In this document: piece after piece, positions 22,666 through 30,887 of the stretch
How the letters are laid out: each line of letters opens with the position of its first letter
How positions within the stretch are numbered: position 1 is the stretch's first letter
Assembly: GCA_023416515.1 (NCBI GenBank)
Contig: JAEZHP010000107.1
Coordinates: 1 to 44,666, forward strand
Length of the DNA stretch: 44,666 nucleotides
Direction of reading: 5' to 3'
Origin: Pseudomonadota bacterium
Lineage (GTDB): Bacteria > Pseudomonadota > Alphaproteobacteria > Sphingomonadales > Sphingomonadaceae
The notes under the pieces: generated by a model
Told to the model about the DNA's origin: nothing
Databases searched by the model: none
Seen by the model: only the letters and a program-made list of their open reading frames with translations
Program-made: the position numbers and the translations under genes

Positions 22666-23502
22666 ATGGATAGCCAGACTTCGAAATGGGTGCAGGCCGA
22701 TCCCGGCGTTCCGGTGATCCGAAACGTCAATTGGGGCGGCCTCAAGACCCTTTATGTGAAGGAAGTGCGGCGTTTCTTCAAGGTGCAGCTTCAGACGATC
22801 TGGGCGCCCGCGGTCACGACCATGCTGTTCCTCGCCATCTTCACGGTGGCTCTGGGAGCCCGGCGCGAGGTGAATCTCGCCGGCACGGGGGTCGCGTTCG
22901 CCGACTTCATCGCCCCCGGCCTCATCGTCATGGGGATGATCCAGAACAGCTTCGCCAACTCCAGCTTCTCCCTCCTGATCGGCAAGATCCAGGGGACGAT
23001 CGTCGATTATCTGATGCCGCCGCTGTCGACGATGGAACTGATCACCGCCCTGATCGGCGCTGCGGTGACCCGGGCGGTGCTGGTCGGTCTCGCGGTGTGG
23101 GGAGCGATGCTTTTGTGGCCGGGCGTCCATATCTGGCCGCAGCATCTGTGGGCGGTGGTCTGGTTCGGGCTGATGGGCTCGGTGATGCTCGGCTTCCTCG
23201 GCCTCCTCACCTCGATGTGGGCGGAGAAGTTCGATCATGCCGCGGCGGTCACCAATTTCGTCGTTGCGCCGCTGTCGCTTCTGTCGGGCACCTTCTACTC
23301 GATCGACGCGCTTGCGCCCGCGTTCCGGACGGTCAGCCACGCCAATCCGTTCTTCTACGTCATCTCGGGCTTCCGCTACGGCTTCGTCGGCGCAGCGGAT
23401 TCGCCCGTCCTGTTCGGCGCCGGCCTGCTCTTCGCGATCAACTTCGGCCTCGGCGCTCTCACCTACGTGCTCCTCAAGCGCGGCTGGCGCATCCGTTCCT
23501 AA
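22666..23502 (+). CDS. ABC-2 type transporter permease
   Basis: A 278-residue inner-membrane permease with six hydrophobic segments and the ABC-2 hallmark LLSGTFYSIDALAPAFRTVSHANPFFY in the second half (shown here only as its position, about 205-231). Proteins of this type export lipids, polysaccharides or drugs with a separate ATPase. No ATPase gene is adjacent, so the partner must be encoded elsewhere. It is divergent from gcrA with only 58 bases between starts. An intrinsic hairpin follows the stop. Confidence 0.85.
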   Translation: MDSQTSKWVQADPGVPVIRNVNWGGLKTLYVKEVRRFFKVQLQTIWAPAVTTMLFLAIFTVALGARREVNLAGTGVAFADFIAPGLIVMGMIQNSFANSSFSLLIGKIQGTIVDYLMPPLSTMELITALIGAAVTRAVLVGLAVWGAMLLWPGVHIWPQHLWAVVWFGLMGSVMLGFLGLLTSMWAEKFDHAAAVTNFVVAPLSLLSGTFYSIDALAPAFRTVSHANPFFYVISGFRYGFVGAADSPVLFGAGLLFAINFGLGALTYVLLKRGWRIRS

Positions 23503-23530
23503 ATCCTCCCTGGCAGGGGGAGGGAGGATT
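23502..23530 (+). terminator. hairpin after the permease gene
   Basis: AATCCTCCCT (23502-23511) and AGGGAGGATT (23521-23530) form a perfect 10-bp stem with a 9-base loop directly at the permease stop codon. No T tract follows, so termination strength is uncertain. Confidence 0.55.
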
Positions 23531-23612
23531 AACGGCGACTGTCGGTGCCATTCAGGGTCGTAACAGGTCCGGCACGGTAATTCCTCCAACAGTTCTTCAA
23601 GGAGGCATTGTC

Positions 23613-24026
23613 ATGCGTAAGCTTCTCATCTCCGCCGCCGTCGCTTCGGCCGCCGTCATCGCGATGCCCGCCGCGGCCCAGGGCTATTATGGTGGCCAGG
23701 GCTACGGCCAAGGCTACGACCAGCGCGGCAATTACGGCTATCCGGGCGACCGCGGCCTGATCCAGCGCTTCCACCAGCAGATCGGCCAGCTGGAGCAGCG
23801 CATCGAGCGGTCGGCCCAGCGCCGCGCAATCTCGCCCGGCGAGTATCGCTCGCTTCGTCAGCAGGCGGCCAATCTGCACCAGCGCCTCGAACGCTTTGCC
23901 CGCAACGGGCTGAGCCGCGGCGAGGCGCAGGACATCTCGAACCGGATCGACAATCTTCGCGAGCGGATCCGCGACGAGCGCCGCGACGGCCGTGATGGCC
24001 GTGACGGACGCCGCGGCGGCTGGTAA
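23613..24026 (+). CDS. secreted Gln/Arg-rich helical protein
   Basis: A 137-residue exported protein. Signal peptide about 1-22 (ends MPAAAQG), then a Gly/Tyr/Gln stretch (23-45), then a helical domain with heptad-like Leu/Ile spacing (about 50-120, for example QQIGQLEQRIERSAQRR), then a basic Arg/Asp tail. It is probably periplasmic. A strong AAGGAGG lies 9 bases upstream of the ATG. No function recognised; the same build is common in small sphingomonad proteins. Confidence 0.72.
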   Translation: MRKLLISAAVASAAVIAMPAAAQGYYGGQGYGQGYDQRGNYGYPGDRGLIQRFHQQIGQLEQRIERSAQRRAISPGEYRSLRQQAANLHQRLERFARNGLSRGEAQDISNRIDNLRERIRDERRDGRDGRDGRRGGW

Positions 24027-24073
24027 CGGTTGGGCTCGGGCTTCGGCCTATCTGCCTCAAACTGCCGCTAAAT

Positions 24074-24103
24074 TTCCCCCGCGCCGACCCCGGCGCGGGG
24101 GAA
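24074..24103 (+). terminator. strong GC hairpin, probable terminator
   Basis: TTCCCCCGCGCCG (24074-24086) and CGGCGCGGGGGAA (24091-24103) form a perfect 13-bp stem with a 4-base loop, 48 bases after the stop of the secreted protein. No T run follows on the + strand. Confidence 0.6.
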
Positions 24104-24132
24104 CGTGGTTAAGGCCAAGTCGTTTTCGCGGC

Positions 24133-24720
24133 ATGGCTGACCAAACAATGAGATCCCTTGGGATCGCCCTCGCCGCCGGCTTCGCCGGCACTGCTGCAAT
24201 GACCCTGAGCCAGGCGCTCGAGCAGAAGCTGCGCGGATCGCGCCGCCCCCGCACGGCCGCCAGCGTCGCCGAGAATGCGACCGGCATCGAAGCCGAGACC
24301 AAGGAGGGGCGCGACGCGATGTCGAGCTCGCTTCACTGGCTCTACGGCACCGGCCTCGGCGCTGCGCTCGTCCCGCTCGAAGGCGTAAGCGAGCCCTATC
24401 GCTCGCTGAGCTTCCTCGGCGGAGTCTATGGCGCCGGCCTCGCCTGGGAGAGCATCGCCGACAAGCCGGACGCTCCGAGCCGCCGCGACGCGACGTCGAT
24501 GGGCACCGACTTCATGCATCACCTCGTCTATGCCGGCACCGCGACTCTCGCCTATAATGGGCTGAGGGCGCTCGCCGAGGGCGACCAGGACGCTGGCAGC
24601 GCCCGCTCGCTGTTCGCCTCGTGGAACGAGGACAGCGGCTCGGAAGAGAGCGGCAATTCCGGCGACCGGGAAAGCACCGGCAGCAGCACGAGCAAGCAGA
24701 CCGCAACCACCAACGCCTGA
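24133..24720 (+). CDS. membrane-associated hypothetical protein
   Basis: A 195-residue protein with hydrophobic stretches near 7-25, 67-85 and 92-106 and near 130-145, and a low-complexity Ser/Glu/Thr-rich tail (about 165-195). Motifs such as LHWLYGTGLGAALV and MHHLVYAGTATLAYNG suggest a small integral membrane protein related to DUF1440-like families, but I cannot confirm this. ATG 24133 is chosen; ATG 24148 is an alternative. Confidence 0.65.
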   Translation: MADQTMRSLGIALAAGFAGTAAMTLSQALEQKLRGSRRPRTAASVAENATGIEAETKEGRDAMSSSLHWLYGTGLGAALVPLEGVSEPYRSLSFLGGVYGAGLAWESIADKPDAPSRRDATSMGTDFMHHLVYAGTATLAYNGLRALAEGDQDAGSARSLFASWNEDSGSEESGNSGDRESTGSSTSKQTATTNA

Positions 24721-24736
24721 CGGCAAAGCATGACGA

Positions 24737-24770
24737 CGAGGCCGGGAGCGGGGGACCGCTTCCGGCCTCG
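24737..24770 (+). terminator. hairpin terminator before argD
   Basis: CGAGGCCGGGAGCG (24737-24750) pairs with CGCTTCCGGCCTCG (24757-24770) over 14 positions including one G-T pair, loop of 6. It follows the stop at 24720 and precedes the argD promoter. Confidence 0.6.
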
Positions 24771-24790
24771 CCTTGTGCGCGCCACAGCAT

Positions 24791-24820
24791 TTGACGGTCC
24801 TTCGAGCGACCTCCTATAGC
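24791..24820 (+). promoter_or_regulatory. housekeeping promoter of argD
   Basis: TTGACG (24791-24796) and TATAGC (24815-24820) are separated by 18 bases, a good match to -35/-10 elements. The predicted start near 24827 gives a leader of about 35 bases to the argD ATG, which has CAGGAG upstream. Confidence 0.6.
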
Positions 24821-24861
24821 GGCGGCAATCCCCAATCGGCCGCCAACAGGAGTTCGCCGCA

Positions 24862-26049
24862 ATGTCGATCACGCCGCTCATGCCCGTCTATCCGCGCTCG
24901 CCAGTGCGGCCGGTGCGTGGCGAAGGGGTCTATCTCTACGGCGAGGGCGGCGAGAAATATCTCGACTTCGCAAGCGGCATTGCGGTCAACCTGCTCGGCC
25001 ACGGCCACCCGGTCCTGACCAAGGCGATCCAGGACCAGGCCGCGACCCTCATCCACGTCTCCAACCTCTATGGCAGCCCGCAGGGCGAGAAGCTCGCCCA
25101 GCGCCTCGTCGACCTGACCTTCGCCGACACGGTGTTCTTCACCAATTCGGGTGTCGAGGCGGTCGAGTGCGCGATCAAGACCGCGCGCCGCTACCACCAT
25201 CATCACGGCCATCCCGAGAAGAACACTCTGATCACCTTCCGCAACGCCTTCCACGGGCGCACGATGGCGACGATCAGCGCGACCGATCAGCCCAAGATGA
25301 TCGAGGGCTTCGCTCCGCTTCTCGAGGGCTTCAAGGTCGTCGAGTTCGACAATCTCGAAGCCGCCGAGGCCGCGATCGACAAGAACACCGCCGGCTTCCT
25401 CCTCGAGCCGATCCAGGGCGAGGGCGGGATCCGCCCGGCGAGCAAGGAATTCATCCAGGGCCTCCGCCGCCTCGCCGACGAGCATGACCTTCTGCTCGTT
25501 CTCGACGAAGTTCAGAGCGGGGTCGCCCGAACCGGATCGCTCTACGCCTACGAGCAATATGGCATCGAGCCGGACATCATGGCGACCGCCAAGGGCATTG
25601 GCGGCGGCTTCCCGATGGGAGCCTGCCTCGCCACCGAAAAGGCGGCGGCGGGAATGGTCGTCGGCACTCACGGCTCGACCTATGGCGGCAACCCGCTCGC
25701 TATGGCCGCTGGCGGGGCGGTGCTCGACGTCGTCGCCAATGACGAGTTCCTCGCTCACGTCCGCACCATGGGCGACCGGCTTCGCGGAGCGCTGGAGCAG
25801 ATGATCCCCAATCACGACCACCTGTTCGAGAGCGTGCGCGGGATGGGCCTGATGCTCGGCCTCAAGATGAAGACCGACAGCCGCGCCTTCGTGACCTATC
25901 TTCGCGACCATGGCCTGCTCACCGTCGCTGCAGGCGACAATGTGATGCGGATCCTGCCGCCGCTGGTGATCGAGGAGGCGCATATCGCCGAGTTCGTCGA
26001 GAAGCTGTCCGAAGCCGCGCGCCAGTATGAGGTGCCGCAGGCGGCTTGA
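24862..26049 (+). CDS. argD: acetylornithine aminotransferase
   Basis: A 395-residue class III PLP aminotransferase converting N-acetylglutamate semialdehyde to N-acetylornithine in arginine synthesis; such enzymes often also act on succinyl-diaminopimelate in the lysine route. Motifs: FASGIAVNLLGH, FFTNSGVEAVECAIKTAR, AFHGRTMATISAT, LVLDEVQSGVARTG, and the PLP lysine in ATAKGIGGGFP. Normal length. In most alphaproteobacteria argF follows; here a palindromic repeat and a peptidase gene follow instead. Confidence 0.92.
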   Translation: MSITPLMPVYPRSPVRPVRGEGVYLYGEGGEKYLDFASGIAVNLLGHGHPVLTKAIQDQAATLIHVSNLYGSPQGEKLAQRLVDLTFADTVFFTNSGVEAVECAIKTARRYHHHHGHPEKNTLITFRNAFHGRTMATISATDQPKMIEGFAPLLEGFKVVEFDNLEAAEAAIDKNTAGFLLEPIQGEGGIRPASKEFIQGLRRLADEHDLLLVLDEVQSGVARTGSLYAYEQYGIEPDIMATAKGIGGGFPMGACLATEKAAAGMVVGTHGSTYGGNPLAMAAGGAVLDVVANDEFLAHVRTMGDRLRGALEQMIPNHDHLFESVRGMGLMLGLKMKTDSRAFVTYLRDHGLLTVAAGDNVMRILPPLVIEEAHIAEFVEKLSEAARQYEVPQAA

Positions 26050-26057
26050 AGCTCCTT

Positions 26058-26140
26058 CGTCACCCTGAACTCGGTTCAGGGTCCATCCTTCCACGTCTCA
26101 GCAGTCCGAAGATGGATGCTGAAACAAGTTCAGCATGACG
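26058..26140. repeat. REP-like double palindrome
   Basis: Outer arms CGTCA (26058) and TGACG (26140) enclose two hairpins: CCCTGAAC-TCG-GTTCAGGG (26063-26081) and ATGCTGAA-ACAAG-TTCAGCAT (26116-26136), plus TCCATC/GATGGA. This form is common between genes in sphingomonads. It lies where argF usually starts. Confidence 0.75.
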
Positions 26141-26152
26141 GTTGACCGAACT

Positions 26153-27100
26153 ATGACCCTGCGCACTCTCTACCCGCCCATCGAGCCTTACCGCAGCGGG
26201 CATCTCGAGGTCGGCGACGGCCACTCGCTCTACTGGGAGCTGTGCGGAAATCCCGACGGCAAGCCGGCGGTGTTCCTCCACGGCGGGCCCGGCGCGGGGT
26301 GCAGTCCGGACCACCGCCGGCTGTTCGATCCGGCGCTCTACAACATCCTTCTGTTCGACCAGCGCGGCTGCGGCCGCTCGACCCCGCACGCGTCGCTCGA
26401 GGCGAACACGACCTGGGACCTCGTCTCCGACATGGAGCGGCTCCGTGACATGATGGGCGCCGAGCAATGGCTGGTGTTCGGCGGCTCGTGGGGATCGACG
26501 CTCGGCCTCGCTTATGCCGAGACCCATCCGGAGCGGACTTCGGCCCTGGTGCTGCGTGGAATCTTCACCATGCGCCCGTCGGAGATCGACTGGTTCTACC
26601 AGTCCGGCGCCTCTTTCCTGTTCCCGGACGAATGGGAGAAATATCTCGCTCCGATCCCGGCCGAGGAACATGGCGACCTCGCCGCCGCCTATCAGCGCCG
26701 GCTGACCGATCCCGACCCGGCGGTGCAGCTCGAGGCGGCCAAGGCGTGGAGCGGCTGGGAGGGCGCCACCGTTCGCCTCCTGCCAGACGCCAAGCTCGTC
26801 GAGACGGTGACGGAGGACCGCTACGCCATCGCGATCGCTCGGATCGAGAACCACTACATGATCAACCGCGGCTGGTTCGACGGCGACCAGTTGATCCGGG
26901 ACGCCGGCCGATTGAAGGCCATTCCCGGAGTGATCGTCCAGGGCCGCTACGACGCCTGCACCCCGGCGGTGACCGCATGGGATCTCCACCGCGCCTGGCC
27001 GGAGGCGGAGTTCCACATGGTCCCGGACGCCGGCCACGCCTTCAACGAGCCCGGAATCCTCCACCGCCTCATTGAGGCGACGGACCGGTTCGCGCGCTAA
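26153..27100 (+). CDS. pip: proline iminopeptidase (S33 family)
   Basis: A 315-residue alpha/beta hydrolase that releases N-terminal proline from peptides. Motifs: HGGPGAGCS (oxyanion region, about 45-53), nucleophile serine in GGSWGSTLGL (about 110-119), the acidic residue in YDACTP and histidine in DAGHAF near the C terminus. Normal length for bacterial Pip. ATG 26153 is chosen because the upstream ATG at 26135 is inside the repeat. Its place between argD and hslO, where argF is expected, suggests insertion or replacement. Confidence 0.9.
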   Translation: MTLRTLYPPIEPYRSGHLEVGDGHSLYWELCGNPDGKPAVFLHGGPGAGCSPDHRRLFDPALYNILLFDQRGCGRSTPHASLEANTTWDLVSDMERLRDMMGAEQWLVFGGSWGSTLGLAYAETHPERTSALVLRGIFTMRPSEIDWFYQSGASFLFPDEWEKYLAPIPAEEHGDLAAAYQRRLTDPDPAVQLEAAKAWSGWEGATVRLLPDAKLVETVTEDRYAIAIARIENHYMINRGWFDGDQLIRDAGRLKAIPGVIVQGRYDACTPAVTAWDLHRAWPEAEFHMVPDAGHAFNEPGILHRLIEATDRFAR

Positions 27101-27130
27101 GGGGCTGAATCGGCGCGCGGCCGTGCCTAT

Positions 27131-28057
27131 ATGGCCGCGATGTCTTCGAACCCATCCTCCGCTGCCGCCTCGGTCACCAACCTCGACGAGGCGATCGGTT
27201 TCACTCTGCCCCACCGCCACGCGCGGGGGCGGCTCGTGCGCCTCGGCCCCGTGCTCGACGAGGTGCTGTCGGCCCACGCCTATCCGGCGCCGATCGCGCG
27301 GATCCTGTCCGAGGCGCTGACCCTCACCGCTCTGCTTGGAGCGATGTTGAAGGATGCGGGCGGCCAGCTCACCCTCCAGGCGCAGACCGAGTCGGGGATC
27401 GTCGACTTGCTCGTGTGCGATTATCGCGGCGGCGAGCTTCGCGGCTATGTCCGCTTCGACATGGAGCGGCTCGCTGAGACTCCGGCGCTTCCGAACCTCG
27501 AGAAGCTGTTCGGCAAGGGTTATCTCGCGATCACCTTCGATCAGGCAGCGACCAACGAGCGCTACCAGGGCATCGTGCCGCTGGAGGGCGAGAGCCTGGC
27601 CGAGGCGGCGCAGAGCTTCTTCGCCCAGTCCGAGCAGATCCCGAGCCTGGTGCGCATCGCCATCGACGACACCGGCCATGTCGCCGGCGGCCTCCTCCTC
27701 CAGCACCTGCCGGAGGGCGAGGAAGGGCGCGAGCGGCTTCACACCCGTCTCGACCATCCGGAGTGGGACCATGTCCGCATCCTCGCCGAGACGATCCGTT
27801 CCAACGAGTTGTTCGACCTCGATCTCCCGGTCGAGACCCTGCTCTGGCGGCTGTTCAACGAGGAGGAGGTGCGGATCCTCGCCTCGGTCCCGCTGCTTCG
27901 CGGCTGCCGCTGCAATCCCGAGCATATCCGCGGGGTGATCAGCCGGTTCAGCGAGGAGGAGCGCTCGGAAATGGCCGACGACCGCGGAGTGATCAGCGTC
28001 GATTGCGAATTTTGCTCGAAGAGCTTCCCGATCGGCCTGGACGATTTCGAATCGTAG
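27131..28057 (+). CDS. hslO: redox-regulated chaperone Hsp33
   Basis: A 308-residue cytoplasmic holdase that becomes active on oxidation and unfolding. The C-terminal zinc switch has CRC near 257-259 and CEFC near 292-295, the C-X-C...C-X2-C pattern of the family. The N-terminal domain contains LTLTALLGAMLKDAGG and FGKGYLAITFDQ. The ATG at 27131 or 27140 may be used. In alphaproteobacteria it usually follows argD-argF. Confidence 0.93.
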   Translation: MAAMSSNPSSAAASVTNLDEAIGFTLPHRHARGRLVRLGPVLDEVLSAHAYPAPIARILSEALTLTALLGAMLKDAGGQLTLQAQTESGIVDLLVCDYRGGELRGYVRFDMERLAETPALPNLEKLFGKGYLAITFDQAATNERYQGIVPLEGESLAEAAQSFFAQSEQIPSLVRIAIDDTGHVAGGLLLQHLPEGEEGRERLHTRLDHPEWDHVRILAETIRSNELFDLDLPVETLLWRLFNEEEVRILASVPLLRGCRCNPEHIRGVISRFSEEERSEMADDRGVISVDCEFCSKSFPIGLDDFES

Positions 28058-28110
28058 CCGAACCGGCCTTCGCGTTAAGCGGGGGTTTAGTCGTTGGGTG
28101 CTAGGGACGT

Positions 28111-28194
28111 CATGTGTCCGATGGACACGCTTTCCTCCCTAGAGGGCTTAACAAGCCAAACTGGGCCGTCCAACCGGGCGGCCCGTTTCTGTTT
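28111..28194 (+). ncRNA. SuhB/MmgR (alpha-r8) family small RNA
   Basis: About 80 bases: a hairpin GTGTCC-GAT-GGACAC (28114-28128), the single-stranded decamer TTTCCTCCCT (28131-28140), a small hairpin GGCTT-AAC-AAGCC, and a terminator GGGCCGTCC/GGGCGGCCC with GTTTCTGTTT. The decamer in this position, next to a 5' hairpin and an intrinsic terminator, is the mark of the SuhB/MmgR family in alphaproteobacteria, where it acts by pairing with mRNA leaders near the ribosome site. A GCTAGG element at 28100-28105 could be its -10. It lies between hslO and queC. Confidence 0.78.
28163..28194 (+). terminator. Rho-independent terminator of the small RNA
   Basis: Stem GGGCCGTCC (28163-28171) with GGGCGGCCC (28176-28184), loop AACC, one G-U pair, then GTTTCTGTTT. 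It ends the small RNA and isolates queC from upstream transcription. Confidence 0.8.
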
Positions 28195-28245
28195 AGGGAA
28201 GGCACGGTGTTGAGTATCGGCCCCGCAATCCCTAGCTGCGCCGCC

Positions 28246-28941
28246 ATGGCGTCCACCGGCAAGCAAGCAATCATCCTTCTCTCGGGCGGTCTCGATTCGA
28301 TGACCGCGGCGGCGATCGCTCGCGAGCAGGGCTTCGGCCTCGTCGCACTGACGATCGACTACAACCAGCGCCACCGCGTCGAGCTCGAGGCGGCGGTTCG
28401 AATCGCCGACATGCTCGGGGTCGAGCGCCATATCGTTCTTCCGCTCGATCTCAGCCGCTTCGGCGGCTCGGCGCTAACCGCGGACATCGACGTTCCGAAG
28501 GACGGGGTCGGCGACGAGGGCGACATTCCGGTCACCTATGTGCCGGCGCGCAACGCCATCTTCCTGACCCTTTGCCTGGGCCTTGCCGAGGCCACCGGGG
28601 CGAGCGACATCTTCATCGGGATCAACGCGCTCGATTATTCCGGCTACCCGGATTGCCGGCCCGAATTCGTCCGGGCGTTCGAGGAGATGGCGCGGCTTGC
28701 GACCAAGGCTGGAGTCGAGGGTCAGGGGTTCCGGGTCCACGCGCCGCTGATGGACATGACCAAGGCCGACATCGTCGCCGAGGCGACCCGGCTCGGGATC
28801 GACGCCGGCCTGAGCTGGTCCTGCTACGATCCGACGCCCGAGGGCGCGCATTGCGGCCTGTGCGATTCCTGCCGGCTCCGCTCGAAGGGCTTCGAGGAAG
28901 CGGGCATTGCCGACCCGACCCGCTACGCGGCGCGGTTATGA
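28246..28941 (+). CDS. queC: 7-cyano-7-deazaguanine synthase QueC
   Basis: A 231-residue ATP-dependent enzyme that turns carboxy-deazaguanine into preQ0, used for queuosine and for some DNA modifications. It has the PP-loop LLSGGLDS (about 10-17) and a zinc site with CGLCDSC near 205-211. Start ATG 28246 (MASTGKQA). The stop overlaps the queE start (ATGA). No preQ1 riboswitch is recognised in front. Confidence 0.93.
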   Translation: MASTGKQAIILLSGGLDSMTAAAIAREQGFGLVALTIDYNQRHRVELEAAVRIADMLGVERHIVLPLDLSRFGGSALTADIDVPKDGVGDEGDIPVTYVPARNAIFLTLCLGLAEATGASDIFIGINALDYSGYPDCRPEFVRAFEEMARLATKAGVEGQGFRVHAPLMDMTKADIVAEATRLGIDAGLSWSCYDPTPEGAHCGLCDSCRLRSKGFEEAGIADPTRYAARL

Positions 28942-29564
28942 GCTACGCGGTCAAGGAGATCTTCCTCACGCTCCAGGGCGAGGGGATGCAGGCCGGCCGC
29001 CGCGCCGTGTTCCTGCGCTTCGCGGGCTGCAATCTGTGGACCGGGCGCGAGCAGGACCGTGCCACCGCTCAATGCACCTTCTGCGACACCGACTTCGTCG
29101 GAATGGATGGCGAGAATGGCGGGCGCTACGAGCTCGATCCGCTTGCCGACAAGGTGGCCGAACTGTGGGGCCGAGGCGAACGGCCGCTGGTCGTGATGAC
29201 CGGCGGCGAGCCCTTGCTCCAGGCCGATCCGGCGCTGATCGAGGCGCTTCACGCGCGCGGTTTCGAGGTCGCGGTCGAAACCAACGGCACCCAGGCGGCG
29301 CCGGCGGGGCTCGACTGGATCTGCGTCAGCCCCAAGGGCTCGAACGAGGTGGTCCAGCGCTCAGGCGACGAATTGAAGCTGGTCTGGCCCCAGGCCGGCA
29401 TCGATCCGGCCGAGCTGCTCGGCTGGGACTTCCGCCATTTCATCATCCAGCCGCTCGACGGCGTCGACCGCGATGCCTCGCTTCAGGCCGCGATCGCTTT
29501 GGTCATGGCCGAGCCGCGTTGGCGGCTCGGCGTTCAGACCCACAAGCTGATCGGCTTACCGTGA
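28938..29564 (+). CDS. queE: 7-carboxy-7-deazaguanine synthase QueE
   Basis: A 208-residue radical SAM enzyme in preQ0 synthesis. Its cluster motif is C-X14-C-X2-C (Cys in AGCNLWTG, then CTFCDTDF) rather than the common C-X3-C-X2-C; this insertion is known for some proteobacterial QueE. VMTGGEPLLQ is the GGE SAM-binding motif. Coupled to queC through ATGA. Ends 9 bases inside the convergent secreted-protein gene. Confidence 0.93.
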   Translation: MSYAVKEIFLTLQGEGMQAGRRAVFLRFAGCNLWTGREQDRATAQCTFCDTDFVGMDGENGGRYELDPLADKVAELWGRGERPLVVMTGGEPLLQADPALIEALHARGFEVAVETNGTQAAPAGLDWICVSPKGSNEVVQRSGDELKLVWPQAGIDPAELLGWDFRHFIIQPLDGVDRDASLQAAIALVMAEPRWRLGVQTHKLIGLP

Positions 29565-30236
29565 TTCCTGGCAGCGGCGAAGGTCGCGGCCGCGAAGTCC
29601 GGCACAGCTCGGGCCGCTGAACAGGTTGTAGGGCATCGGCTGAAGCGCCGCGAGGCCGGGCACTTCCGAGAACAACCGGTCGCCGGACGGTCGAAGGGCG
29701 CTGCGCATCTCGCGGATCCGGGTGCGTGCGACCTCGAACAGCTGGCCCTTGGGCCGGGCGAGCGCCTCCTTCGCGACGTCGCCGGCGACCTGGCAGAAGC
29801 CGATCTGGCCGTAGAGGCTCGAGAAATTCTGGTAGGTGGTCGTGTTCCACACGTCGAATTCGCGCTGGCCTGCGCGCTGATTGGCGGCGTTGCGGCGGAA
29901 ATAGCCCTCCAGCGTGCTGTAGGCGGCGGCGAGCTCTTCGGAATGATGATCGAGGAGCGCGTTGTAATTGTCGACCGAGCGCAGGTAGCGCGAGAACTGG
30001 CACTGCAGAGCCGCCACGTTGAGGCCGGCGCGCAGGTTCCACAGGAGCCCGGCGCGAAGCTCTTGCTGCGTCGCCCCGGGAAGCGCGAGGCCGATAATGG
30101 CATCGCCGGGCTCGACCGGTCCGCGCTCGAAATTAGGATCGGTGAAGAAGAGCTGCGCGTGAGCGGTCGCCGGAACGGCAAAGGCGATGGCGGCGGCCGC
30201 CATCCGGATCGTCAGCTTTTTCGCGAGATTCTTCAT
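29556..30236 (-). CDS. secreted hypothetical protein
   Basis: A 226-residue exported protein with a signal peptide (about 1-28, ending ATAHAQ). The mature part is helical, rich in Asn, Arg and aromatic residues, with cysteines in LQCQFSRYLRS, GFCQVAG and near the end. No known domain recognised. It may be a periplasmic protein. It appears monocistronic and its end overlaps the queE stop on the other strand. The 146 bases upstream (30237-30382) show nothing recognisable. Confidence 0.68.
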   Translation of the reverse strand: MKNLAKKLTIRMAAAAIAFAVPATAHAQLFFTDPNFERGPVEPGDAIIGLALPGATQQELRAGLLWNLRAGLNVAALQCQFSRYLRSVDNYNALLDHHSEELAAAYSTLEGYFRRNAANQRAGQREFDVWNTTTYQNFSSLYGQIGFCQVAGDVAKEALARPKGQLFEVARTRIREMRSALRPSGDRLFSEVPGLAALQPMPYNLFSGPSCAGLRGRDLRRCQESR

Positions 30237-30382
30237 TTAAAACTCCGCCGGCTCCGGGACTCAGGAGCGATGCAAGAGCCTAGCAAGCGGTGCCTGGAAC
30301 GCCAATGTGGTCCGAGCGCCGATTGCCGTGCTGTTGCACCGGCTTAGCGGCGCTGAGTCTGGCCAGCAACCCGCATAAGGCG

Positions 30383-30772
30383 TCAGGTGCCGGGGAGATT
30401 GCCCTGGGCCGCATTGCCGCCGCGATCGCCGCCGGGCGGCGAATCGTCGACGTCACCGGCCGGCGGCGGAGCGCCTCGGCTTCGGCTGCGGCTGGACTCG
30501 TCCGAACGGCTCCGCTCGCCCGTTGCGCGGCTGCTGCTGTTGCCGCTTCGATTGGAGGCCGACTCCGAGGCATTGCTCTCTTCCGGAGCAGGCATCGCCA
30601 TGCTTCCGCCCTGGTTGCCGACGATCTCCATCGCGCTCGCGTCGTTGCCGAGCGGAATGCCGGCGGCCGCGTTCATGTCCGGGACGGCTGCGTTGTTGGC
30701 CGCGTCGTTCGAGCCGCAGCCCGAGAGGAGGAGGGCCGCCGCCGCCGCGCCCGCGCACAGGATTTTCTTCAC
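30383..30772 (-). CDS. small low-complexity lipoprotein
   Basis: A 129-residue lipoprotein with lipobox LLLSGCGSN (Cys19). The mature part is low in hydrophobic residues and rich in Ser, Arg, Asp, Gly and Asn, with an Arg/Ser stretch (about 85-105), so it is probably disordered. Function unknown. The lower-strand neighbour is another Asn-rich lipoprotein, and the two may be related in role. Confidence 0.65.
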   Translation of the reverse strand: MKKILCAGAAAAALLLSGCGSNDAANNAAVPDMNAAAGIPLGNDASAMEIVGNQGGSMAMPAPEESNASESASNRSGNSSSRATGERSRSDESSRSRSRGAPPPAGDVDDSPPGGDRGGNAAQGNLPGT

Positions 30773-30832
30773 CGGCTTCCTCCCTATTCACTGAAAGACA
30801 TTCGCGCCCTTACAGGCGGGCGCTCCAACGAA

Positions 30833-30862
30833 AAAGGGCTGCCGGTCGCCCGGCAGCCCTTT
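30833..30862 (-). terminator. Rho-independent terminator
   Basis: AAAGGGCTGCCGG (30833-30845) and CCGGCAGCCCTTT (30850-30862) form a 13-bp stem with a 4-base loop. On the - strand it is followed by a run of T, so it ends the Asn/Thr/Met-rich lipoprotein transcript (stop 30888). Confidence 0.85.
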
Positions 30863-30887
30863 CGAAACGTTCGCTAAGAGCGAAGGC

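Noticed and set aside
26060..27925. 621-codon - strand frame opposite pip and hslO
   Set aside because: Both + strand genes carry full catalytic or zinc motifs; the antisense frame has none.
28195..28245. preQ1 riboswitch before queC
   Set aside because: No preQ1-I or preQ1-II core is visible; the structured part upstream is explained by the small RNA and its terminator.
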